Assembly (NCBI GenBank): GCA_046760505.1
Contig: JBHIEG010000007.1
Span: 1-64,000, forward strand
Direction: 5' to 3'
From: CAYFZR01 sp046760505 [NCBI: Candidatus Hydrothermarchaeota archaeon]
GTDB lineage: Archaea; CAYFZR01
DNA: 64,000 nucleotides
The notes under the pieces are model-generated. The model did not search any database. It saw only the letters and a list, made by a program, of their open reading frames with translations, and was not told the DNA's origin. Positions 44,983 to 52,341 of this stretch are shown piece after piece (within the stretch, counting starts at the first letter, position 1; each line of letters opens with the position of its first letter). A program made the position numbers and the translations under genes.

Positions 44983-46509
44983 TTGGATCTCAAGGTTAGG
45001 GTACTTAGATACGATCCTTTAATGGATGATGAGCCCAGATTTGTCGAATATTCCGTTCCGTATCAGCAGTACATGACTGTTTTAGACGTTTTACAATATA
45101 TTTATGAAAACTACGATTCAACTCTCTCTTTCAAATGGGGGTGCAGAGCAGGTCAGTGTGGATCGTGCACCGTGGTGTATAACGAAAAACCCTCTTTGGC
45201 ATGCAGAACAAAGATCGATCCTGAGCAAGATGTTGAAATAAGCCCTCTACCATATTTTCCGATTGTAAAAGATCTTGTTGTAAATACGGAGAAGATACGT
45301 GAGAAATTGATAAGGGCTTTACCCTTCCTAGAATCAATGAAAAAGATAGAAAGACCTTACAAAGTAAAACAGGAAGAAATAGAATCCATAGTAGATCTCA
45401 GGAAATGCATAGAATGTTATTCATGCGTAGCAACGTGTCCAGTAATAGATCAGGCATGGCAAGATTATGGAAGTCCTTTTGTTATGAGAGAAGTTGGCAG
45501 GTGGGCGTTCGATAAAAGAGATTCATTAGACAGGATAAAAATAGCCATGTTAAACGGGCTCTATAATTGTACCACGTGCGGAAGTTGCAAAGAAGTCTGC
45601 TACAAAAACATTGATATTCCAGAGAAAGCAATAGAAAAACTAAGAAATCTCGCGGTCATAGAGGGATTGGCGCCATTGCCGCCTCATAAGACGTTGATAG
45701 CAAGCATACAAAATTACTGGAATCCATGGCTTCAGCCAAGGGCAGCGAGAGCAAAGTGGGCTAAGAAGATGAAATTGAAAGATGAAGGTGACACTCTATT
45801 TTTCGCGGGATGTTCTCCATCTTTGCTGTTAAAAAATCTTCCCTTATCGAGTATGGAAATACTGAATTCGTTGAACAAAGACGTTGCGTATTTGGGAAGG
45901 AACGAAAGGTGCTGCGGCAGTCCATTGTTAAGACTAGGAGATTTAGAACTTTTTGATGAAATAGGAAGATCGAACATAGAGGAATTCAAAAAAGCAGGAG
46001 CAGAAAGAATCATTGTTACGTGCGCAGGCTGTTACAAAGCCCTTAAAGTCGATTATCCAAATTTCTTCGGTGATTTCGACTTTGAAGTAAAGCACATTTC
46101 CGAAGTAATCGCTGACGAGATAAGAGAAGGCAATGTTGATTTTAAAGAAAAATACGATATGAAAGTTACATATCATGATCCCTGTCATTTAGGCAGGGCA
46201 GGAGGGGTATATGATGCTCCAAGAGAAATTATAAAAGCCATTCCTGGTTTAGAATTGATTGAAATGAACAGGAAAAGGGAAATAAGTGCTTGCTGTGGAA
46301 GCGGAGGAGGTCTAAAGACTTATAAACCAGATCTTGCCATGTCCATAGGCGGTAAAAGAGTCGAAATGGCGAAGAATACTGGAGCAGAGTATATACTGAC
46401 GTGTTGTCCTTGGTGCGAGCAAAATCTTGATGATAGCGCTAAAAAGGCGAATATAGACATGAAAACCATAGACTTGGTTGATATCGTAGTAGAGGTACTT
46501 GAGGTGTAA
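44983..46509 (+). CDS. tfrB: Fumarate reductase Fe-S subunit fused to Hdr-type CCG domains (TfrB-like)
   Basis: 508 residues from TTG 44983 (AGGTGG five bases before; GTG 44974 is alternative). Three parts: a [2Fe-2S] ferredoxin (CRAGQCGSC...C), two cubane motifs (CIECYSCVATCP; CTTCGSCKEVC), and two CCG modules (FFAGCS...RCCGSPLL...CAGCYK; HDPCHLGRAGG...ACCGSGGG...CCPWCE). This is the layout of methanogen thiol:fumarate reductase TfrB, which oxidises CoM-SH and CoB-SH to the heterodisulfide while fumarate is reduced. Whether this organism uses those thiols is not shown; a menaquinone-linked variant is possible. Confidence 0.88.
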   Translation: MDLKVRVLRYDPLMDDEPRFVEYSVPYQQYMTVLDVLQYIYENYDSTLSFKWGCRAGQCGSCTVVYNEKPSLACRTKIDPEQDVEISPLPYFPIVKDLVVNTEKIREKLIRALPFLESMKKIERPYKVKQEEIESIVDLRKCIECYSCVATCPVIDQAWQDYGSPFVMREVGRWAFDKRDSLDRIKIAMLNGLYNCTTCGSCKEVCYKNIDIPEKAIEKLRNLAVIEGLAPLPPHKTLIASIQNYWNPWLQPRAARAKWAKKMKLKDEGDTLFFAGCSPSLLLKNLPLSSMEILNSLNKDVAYLGRNERCCGSPLLRLGDLELFDEIGRSNIEEFKKAGAERIIVTCAGCYKALKVDYPNFFGDFDFEVKHISEVIADEIREGNVDFKEKYDMKVTYHDPCHLGRAGGVYDAPREIIKAIPGLELIEMNRKREISACCGSGGGLKTYKPDLAMSIGGKRVEMAKNTGAEYILTCCPWCEQNLDDSAKKANIDMKTIDLVDIVVEVLEV

Positions 46510-46511
46510 TT

Positions 46512-46856
46512 ATGACTTTAAATATAGATCCCCTGAAATGTGTTGGATGTGGAGCATGCGAAGTAGCATGTAGTTTTCATAGGGATGAGACCTTTTCAAC
46601 CCTCTCTTCAAGTATAATGTTATATAAAGAGGAGAAGAAAAACTACTTCGGCGTTATGTTAAAGAGAGAAGAAGATCTTGTCCTCGGTAGACCCGAGGGA
46701 CTAGAAATAAAAAGGATAGAAGATATTTCTGAGGAAGCAGGAGAAGAAGCAGCCAGCTCAAAGCCAATATTGTTAAGAGAATCCTGCGATTTATGCGAAG
46801 ACGAAGAACCCTATTGCGTGAGATTTTGCCCTACCAACGCTATAACAGGAGGATAA
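46512..46856 (+). CDS. Ferredoxin-like Fe-S subunit associated with AOR-family proteins
   Basis: 114 residues with two cysteine groups, CVGCGACEVACSFHRD near the start and CDLCEDEEPYCVRFCP near the end, separated by a ~75-residue middle without Cys. This is the pattern of small electron-transfer subunits encoded next to tungsten aldehyde oxidoreductases. Two bases after tfrB and one base before the AOR-like gene, so it likely bridges them. Confidence 0.85.
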   Translation: MTLNIDPLKCVGCGACEVACSFHRDETFSTLSSSIMLYKEEKKNYFGVMLKREEDLVLGRPEGLEIKRIEDISEEAGEEAASSKPILLRESCDLCEDEEPYCVRFCPTNAITGG

Positions 46857-46857
46857 A

Positions 46858-48285
46858 ATGACGGAATACTTGTATTCAGGATTAGTATTGATAGTTGATC
46901 TTGAAAAAGAAGAAACAGAAGAAATTGACCTGGAAGATGAATTAATAGAGGAGAAAATAGGTGGTGCAGCGGTAAACATAGCCTTATATGAAGAACACAA
47001 AGAAGATGATCCTATAATACTGGGAACAGGTATTTTTACAAGTACATTGGTTCCGGGCTCCGCCTTAGGAATAATAACTGCCAAGAGCCCGATAAATAAA
47101 AGGGTATGTCACGTTCCAATTACGCTCTTCGCGGGCTGTGATTTAAAACTCAGTGGATTTGACTTCGTTGTAATCAAAGGAAAGGCAGAAACTCCTGTCT
47201 ATCTCTGGCTACGCGATATGATAGCGGATATTCATGACGCGAGTGAGGTTTGGAATAAGGATACATGGGAAACCACTGATTATTTGCGCTCAGAACTAGG
47301 GGAAGAACGTATCCAAGTACTAAATATAGGTACTGCAGGAGAAAACAAGGTTGACATCTCTCAAATCTGCAATAACTACTGGGGATCTGCTGATAGATTT
47401 GGTATTGCCAGTATTTTCGGAGATAAAAATCTGAAAGCCATTGCTATGAGAGGTCTAGGAGAACTAGAGATAAAGGATCCGAAAAGTTTCTTTGATAAAG
47501 CCCTCGAATTACTCGAGGTCGCTAGAAATAGAAAGATCGACGTTTTAGATCTCATGCCAAATGGAAGAGCGGAAATAGAAAATATGCTCCATAGAAGAGT
47601 TTCCTGCTTTAACTGCGGATACGCATGTAATTTATTTTTGAAATTCAGAGAGGACCCTAAGGTAATGGTTTCTTCTCATATAGAAGAACCAGGAATACTT
47701 GTTCAAGATATCTCTCATCTGATCGGTTTCTCCAATTTTAAACTATCGCTGGCAGAGATTATCGAAGTGATAGAAAAGTGCTACAGATTAGGGCTGGATC
47801 CTGTATCAGTAAGTAAAATTGCAAGGGGAGATTCTAAGGAAAAAGTTATGAGAGAAATAGAGGGATTCGCAAGCGGCACTTACGACTTGCCCGAGGCAAG
47901 ATTTGACGGAATAATACCCTATCCAACCATAAAGGACTCGGGCCTTCTCCAAGGATTTGGAATATTCTCAAATTGGATGACTTTACATATCGGAGATGTT
48001 ACAGATATCACCGAGGCAGAAGCTTGGGTATACAGAAATGCCCTCTCCTACATACTCGGAATCTGCCCGATACTCATGTTGGGAGCAAATTTTAACGAAA
48101 AAGATCTTCTTGAGCTAATAAATCTCGGAACGGAATTCGAAATAGACTCAGAGACTCTAAGCGATAAAATAAAAAATATGGTTGGAGATAGCATCAAACT
48201 CGGAGGAGAAGAGAGAGACATCCACAATTCTCTTAAAAGCGGGGATTTCGATTCGAATTTAAAAGATCTCCTAAGAAAATTCTGA
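46858..48285 (+). CDS. Shortened aldehyde ferredoxin oxidoreductase (AOR)-family protein
   Basis: 475 residues against ~600 for the family. The N-terminal AOR domain is recognisable (KIGGAAVNIALYEE; GALGIITAKSP-like GSALGIITAKSP; FAGCDLKLSGFDFVVIKGKA), then CFNCGYAC with YILGICP supplying a possible fourth Cys for the [4Fe-4S] cluster, and RLGLDPVSV matching the pterin-binding LGLDTIS. The stretch between these, normally holding the KGlExxxYDPRG and RGxxH elements, is missing, and the Asp before LGxC is absent. Tungsten cofactor binding may be altered and activity is doubtful. In the same transcript as fumarate reductase. Confidence 0.75.
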   Translation: MTEYLYSGLVLIVDLEKEETEEIDLEDELIEEKIGGAAVNIALYEEHKEDDPIILGTGIFTSTLVPGSALGIITAKSPINKRVCHVPITLFAGCDLKLSGFDFVVIKGKAETPVYLWLRDMIADIHDASEVWNKDTWETTDYLRSELGEERIQVLNIGTAGENKVDISQICNNYWGSADRFGIASIFGDKNLKAIAMRGLGELEIKDPKSFFDKALELLEVARNRKIDVLDLMPNGRAEIENMLHRRVSCFNCGYACNLFLKFREDPKVMVSSHIEEPGILVQDISHLIGFSNFKLSLAEIIEVIEKCYRLGLDPVSVSKIARGDSKEKVMREIEGFASGTYDLPEARFDGIIPYPTIKDSGLLQGFGIFSNWMTLHIGDVTDITEAEAWVYRNALSYILGICPILMLGANFNEKDLLELINLGTEFEIDSETLSDKIKNMVGDSIKLGGEERDIHNSLKSGDFDSNLKDLLRKF

Positions 48286-48309
48286 AGATTTCCCCATATT
48301 ATTCCATCA

Positions 48310-49602
48310 TTACTCATCGTTTAATCCCAATGCTTCTGAAACCAATTTTGTTATATCTGATACTTCCATTCTAAGTTTTTTCATTTTAACAGTGTTCTGC
48401 AGGCTTTGATAACAGAATGGGCAGGCAGTAACCAATTCTTCAGCATTGATTTCCCTCGCATCTTCTACCCTACTCTCTGAAAGTCTCTCCGCAAGATGAG
48501 GATTTGCGGGTTTAAGCCCTCCTCCAGCGCCGCAACATCTAGAATACTCTCTATTTCTTTCCATTTCAATTAGTTCGATTCCGGTGATTGATTCCAAAAC
48601 CCTTCGCGGGGGATCATAAACATTCGTATGCCTACCTAAGTGGCATGGATCGTGATAGGTTATCACCTTATTTATAGCCTTTTTAAATTCGAGTTTACCC
48701 TCCTCTATCAACTCGTCTATGAATTCAATGGTATGCATGACCTTGGGTTTCAATTCCCCGAACTTGGGATAGTCTTGGCTCAAGGTCTTGAAGCAGCCTG
48801 CGCAGGATGTAACTATGAGCTCTACTCCTAATTCGTTAAAAGTTTTAAAATTCTCATTGGCTATTTCCTTAAATTTTTTTACCTCTCCAACTCTAAGGAG
48901 AGTGCTTGCACAACATTGCTCCTTTTTACCCAAGATTCCAAAGTCTACGCCTGCTTCATTAAATATTTTTACCGTATTTATTGCTACGTCTTTTATGTGA
49001 GGATCATAGGAAGCAGTGCAGCCAACGAAAAACAGGATTTTTGCATCCTCTTTATTTAAATCTTTAATTTTTAATTCCTTTTCCTTTTTTCTCATTTCTT
49101 TGGTCAAATCCTTAGCCCATTTATCTCTCCTTGCTCTTGGATAAAGCCAAGGATTTCTGTAATTTATGATGCTCTTGACAAAGACATCGTGCTCTTTCAA
49201 AGGACCAAATCCGTTTTCAACTGAAACTTGTCTCGTATCTTCCCAGAGATTTATGGTGTTAATTTTAGCCGGACATACAATGTGGCACTGTCCGCATACC
49301 GTACAGGCGTACAGACCGTTTAGAAATTTTTCTCTCTCTACGTTTTTTCCAATCAGATTGTACAGGACTCTGTAGAATGGGTTGTGTTTCTTTCTTAAAA
49401 TGGTCTTCATCCCGTCTATCTTAAACCTAGGCAATACATTTTCCTCTTTTAATCCATCATACGCTGGACACCAGTTGAGGCACTCTCCGCATCTCGTGCA
49501 AGCCTCGATTTCAATCAACTGCTTTATACTTAGATCTTCCAGAGATAAGTCTTCTATTTCCTTTTCATCCTTTTTTGTCTCTTGCTCTTTCACTTCAGTC
49601 AT
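48310..49602 (-). CDS. hdrD: Membrane-complex Fe-S/CCG subunit, HdrD (DsrK/HmeD)-like
   Basis: 430 residues. A charged N-terminal extension (~30 residues), two cubane motifs (ACTRCGECLNWCP; ACTVCGQCHIVCP), then two CCG modules (FFVGCTASYDPH...CCASTLL...CAGCFK, with Ala replacing Gly; HDPCHLGRHTNVYDPPR...CCGAGGGL...CPFCY). Overlaps by four bases the cytochrome b-like gene before it, in the hdrE-hdrD order of methanogens. Expected to reduce or oxidise a disulfide using electrons from the membrane. Converges on the AOR-like gene with 24 bases between. Confidence 0.85.
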   Translation of the reverse strand: MTEVKEQETKKDEKEIEDLSLEDLSIKQLIEIEACTRCGECLNWCPAYDGLKEENVLPRFKIDGMKTILRKKHNPFYRVLYNLIGKNVEREKFLNGLYACTVCGQCHIVCPAKINTINLWEDTRQVSVENGFGPLKEHDVFVKSIINYRNPWLYPRARRDKWAKDLTKEMRKKEKELKIKDLNKEDAKILFFVGCTASYDPHIKDVAINTVKIFNEAGVDFGILGKKEQCCASTLLRVGEVKKFKEIANENFKTFNELGVELIVTSCAGCFKTLSQDYPKFGELKPKVMHTIEFIDELIEEGKLEFKKAINKVITYHDPCHLGRHTNVYDPPRRVLESITGIELIEMERNREYSRCCGAGGGLKPANPHLAERLSESRVEDAREINAEELVTACPFCYQSLQNTVKMKKLRMEVSDITKLVSEALGLNDE

Positions 49603-50414
49603 TCTCTAACCTTTGAGACGGTGTTTAAGAATATGCTTAATGGAGTGGTGAAAACGTGGAAAAACTTGCTGAAGGGGAAGTATGCTATGAAGAGAGAGGA
49701 TAGAAGCGAGTGAGTAATCCATAGATGCTCATGAAATGTGTGTACAGCATTATCACTTATATTCATGAATTTTGAAATAAAATATCCAAAGAATGAATAG
49801 ATTCCTATGGAAGATGGCTCTTTAACTAATCTCACCGCTTCCAGAATGAAGCCCGATAGTACCACTATTAACAAAAAAGTTAATGCGAAGGCATCGTCAA
49901 GATTCGTTGACATCTGCTCACTTTTAAATAAAAATCTCCTTGATAAAGCAATCAGAATTCCGATAAAAATCATAAATCCAAATAATTCAAATAAAAAGTC
50001 ATATACAATCAGGGATTTGCCCTTCAGTTCTACATGGAATAAATCAGTATACGTGCCAACGAGATCCATGATCAAAAAGAGGATGAATCCGACTCCAATG
50101 TTAAAGTGCATAAACCATCTTACCTTACTTAATTTGGTGGTATCTTTCTGTAAAATGGAATCCAGAAAGAGAGTCTTTACAAAAGTTTCAAAGTTGTTCA
50201 GGATTAATTTGATTAACCTCGTTCCATTTGAGAGGAACTTGGATATTATGTTTCTTTCAGATTTATCCGCAGTCAAAAAAATACTGATCCTTATCCACAA
50301 ACCCACGCAAAAAATTAAAAGGCAGGAAAAATGGACTATCCAAAAAAGTGAGATCAATTTAGCGTTGTCTATGGTCTTTATCATTGAAATCAATCTCATG
50401 GGGACTAAAAACAT
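49599..50414 (-). CDS. hdrE: Heme b membrane subunit, HdrE/NarI/DsrM-like
   Basis: 271 residues with about six hydrophobic segments. HFNIGVGFILFLIMDLVG, HEHLWITHSLLSSLFIAYFP and FSKFFHVFTTPLS are the His-bearing helices and C-terminal PFSKFxHxxxxPL signature of NarI/HdrE cytochrome b subunits. It would pass electrons between a membrane carrier (methanophenazine or menaquinone) and the HdrD-like protein. The ATG at 50414 follows AGGGTGG; a reverse-strand TATA (CTTTTATAG, 50449-50457) lies 35-43 bases upstream. Confidence 0.85.
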   Translation of the reverse strand: MFLVPMRLISMIKTIDNAKLISLFWIVHFSCLLIFCVGLWIRISIFLTADKSERNIISKFLSNGTRLIKLILNNFETFVKTLFLDSILQKDTTKLSKVRWFMHFNIGVGFILFLIMDLVGTYTDLFHVELKGKSLIVYDFLFELFGFMIFIGILIALSRRFLFKSEQMSTNLDDAFALTFLLIVVLSGFILEAVRLVKEPSSIGIYSFFGYFISKFMNISDNAVHTFHEHLWITHSLLSSLFIAYFPFSKFFHVFTTPLSIFLNTVSKVRE

Positions 50415-50448
50415 ACTTCCACCCTTTTGGGAATCTTAAAGGACAACA

Positions 50449-50515
50449 CTATAAAAGCTTTGTGGAGGTATAGTTCCGATCTAGGCAGATAACTCCAATT
50501 TTTGTAACAAAGCTT
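50449..50515. promoter_or_regulatory. hdrED promoter and adjoining long inverted repeat
   Basis: CTTTTATAG on the reverse strand (50449-50457) is the likely hdrED TATA box. Overlapping it begins an inverted repeat: AAGCTTTGT (50455-50463) pairs with ACAAAGCTT (50507-50515), and inside it GGAGGTAT (50464-50471) pairs with ATAACTCC (50489-50496) with one mismatch. It could be an operator or, if transcribed, a hairpin. The rest of the 361-base gap up to 50775 is AT-rich; I see only the downstream gene's promoter in it. Confidence 0.4.
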
Positions 50516-50729
50516 AGGTTCTGTAATTCTAAAATAAGATACCCGGTTGCAGGCGGCATTTAAAGAAAAAAGTAGCAGGCCATGTTCTTTGAATGACATT
50601 GGTGATAAATTAAAAAAGCCTATGGCTCCTATTTTCACTTCCCATAAACAATAGATAGGAGAGGAAAAAACTGGTAAAAGTTCAGGAATGGATATAGAAG
50701 GTTCAAATGATTTTTAACATAAAGCAATC

Positions 50730-50738
50730 TTTTTATAC
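50730..50738 (+). promoter_or_regulatory. TATA box of the DUF4139-like gene
   Basis: TTTTTATAC about 40 bases before the TTG at 50776, followed by GGAGGTGA at 50764-50771. It lies downstream of the ATG at 50707, which rules that ATG out as the start for transcripts from this promoter. Confidence 0.5.
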
Positions 50739-50775
50739 TCTCAAATCTACTTTTCAGAAAAACGGAGGTGATGGA

Positions 50776-52161
50776 TTGAAAAAATTCATTATTTTGAGAA
50801 AATGCATTATTCTAATGGTCATATCGCTTTTGATGACTCTTTCTCTTCCAAGTCCTTCAAATTCTCTGACATCTTTAAGTCCTGAAAACACTATAAAAAC
50901 TGAAATTCCAGTCCAAAAAGTTACTTTTTATCAAAATGGACTGATATACGTCGAAAGAATTAAGAATATCCTTCTAAAGAAAGGAATCAACGAGATAGTA
51001 ACCGATACGTTTTCAGATCAGATCTTGGCTTATACAATAAGGGCAAAAACCGAGGAAGGGGAAGTCATTGACGTTTCTTACACGCCGGAAAAAAAATTGG
51101 AAACTAGGTTTAAAGAATTCTTGGGAAAACAGGTAGAAATTTTATTAAAAGAGGGAAAAATTATCCGAGGAGAACTTGTGTCTTATTCACTAGACTATCT
51201 GGGGATATACTCTGAAAATAGGTTGGACGTGGTAAAAACAGAGAATATATTGAGTATAACGGTCTTTGGCGTCGAAAAAAACGGAAAGGCACTTAAAATA
51301 AAAATAGATTCTAAAAAGGATGGTAATCAGAAAATAAAATTCACCTACCTCACGAAGGGTGGAAATTGGAAACCTGTATACGATCTTTACGTAGAAAAGT
51401 CTCATTTAATTTCTAATGCAGTGATCACAAATGAGGTAGAGCCATATTCTAACGTGGAACTCGAATTAGTAGCTGGAACTCCTCATTTCGCTTTCGTTCC
51501 CGTTCCCATACCTGCCATGGCGAAGGGCTATGCCGTGGAAGAAGCCGGAAGAGTGGTAAGAGGAGGTTTAGGAGAATACGTAGTTTACAAATTATCTAAC
51601 GTAACCATCGAAAAAAACGAAATCAAGAAATTTAAGTTATTCGAAGGAAGTGTGGACATAGACCCAATATATCAATGGGATGCTTCCACTTTGATAAAGG
51701 GAAAGGCAAGCGAGAGATTAAAGTTAAAAAATAACATGGAAGACCCGTGGGCCAGCGGAATAATGAATATCTATAGGAATGACAAGTTAATAGGCTCTGA
51801 CTCAATAGAATATACCCCTATAGGGGCAGACGTTGAGGTTACCGTAGGAAGCACTCCTGATATAGACGTGAAGAAAGAACTTACAGCGGTTAAAGTATCC
51901 TACGAGGAGACCCTTCGAATTGAGACTGTGGAGTATACATTGACGATAAATAACTACAAGAAAGAATCTATAGCGATCATTGTAAAAGATAGAATTCCCT
52001 ACGGCTCTACTCTCGTATCCGCCAATCCCAAAGCGACTCAAAAACCGGATAACATGTTAGAATGGAGAATTAATATCCGCCCTCAGGGAGAGCAGAAGAT
52101 AACTTATACTTATGAAACCAGACAACCAGTTCCAAGATACGTAGGAAAGCCGGTTGGATAG
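50776..52161 (+). CDS. Secreted DUF4139-like protein
   Basis: 461 residues from TTG 50776, set by GGAGGTGA and the TATA position. Signal peptide KKFIILRKCIILMVISLLMT followed by LSLPSPSNS. The rest is beta-rich: N-terminal PVQKVTFYQNGLIYVER, a middle domain with KIKFTYLTKGGNWKPVYDLYV and NAVITNEVEPYSNVELELVAG, and a C-terminal region with VEYTLTINNYKKESI, VKDRIPYGSTL and RPQGEQKITYTYETR, as in the DUF4139 family. Function unknown; a cell-surface structural or adhesive role is typical speculation for this fold. Confidence 0.75.
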   Translation: MKKFIILRKCIILMVISLLMTLSLPSPSNSLTSLSPENTIKTEIPVQKVTFYQNGLIYVERIKNILLKKGINEIVTDTFSDQILAYTIRAKTEEGEVIDVSYTPEKKLETRFKEFLGKQVEILLKEGKIIRGELVSYSLDYLGIYSENRLDVVKTENILSITVFGVEKNGKALKIKIDSKKDGNQKIKFTYLTKGGNWKPVYDLYVEKSHLISNAVITNEVEPYSNVELELVAGTPHFAFVPVPIPAMAKGYAVEEAGRVVRGGLGEYVVYKLSNVTIEKNEIKKFKLFEGSVDIDPIYQWDASTLIKGKASERLKLKNNMEDPWASGIMNIYRNDKLIGSDSIEYTPIGADVEVTVGSTPDIDVKKELTAVKVSYEETLRIETVEYTLTINNYKKESIAIIVKDRIPYGSTLVSANPKATQKPDNMLEWRINIRPQGEQKITYTYETRQPVPRYVGKPVG

Positions 52162-52310
52162 AAGTATAAGAAACCCCATGGAGAGTAATTAAGTCTGCAG
52201 AAAATCCGTGTAATCAGGGTAAAAACTCCATTATCTGGTCTGTATAAAGAACATTCTTCGATGATATAAGATGATGGAGTAAGACATTCCTCTTTTGCCT
52301 CTGTAGTAAA

Positions 52311-52320
52311 GTTTTTAACT
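52311..52320 (+). promoter_or_regulatory. TATA-like element of the hdrA-like gene (leaderless)
   Basis: GTTTTTAACT lies 22-31 bases before the ATG at 52342; there is no ribosome binding site (TTTTCTCCT precedes the ATG), so the mRNA probably starts at the start codon. Confidence 0.4.
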
Positions 52321-52341
52321 TTTTGTTCTTTATTTTCTCCT

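Noticed and set aside
50405-50638. Reverse-strand 77-aa reading frame in the hdrE upstream gap
   Set aside because: No ribosome binding site, overlaps the hdrE promoter, and the sequence has no recognisable domain or typical composition.
50707-50775. ATG 50707 as start of the DUF4139-like gene
   Set aside because: It is upstream of the TATA box, and a strong ribosome binding site with a clean signal peptide follows at TTG 50776.
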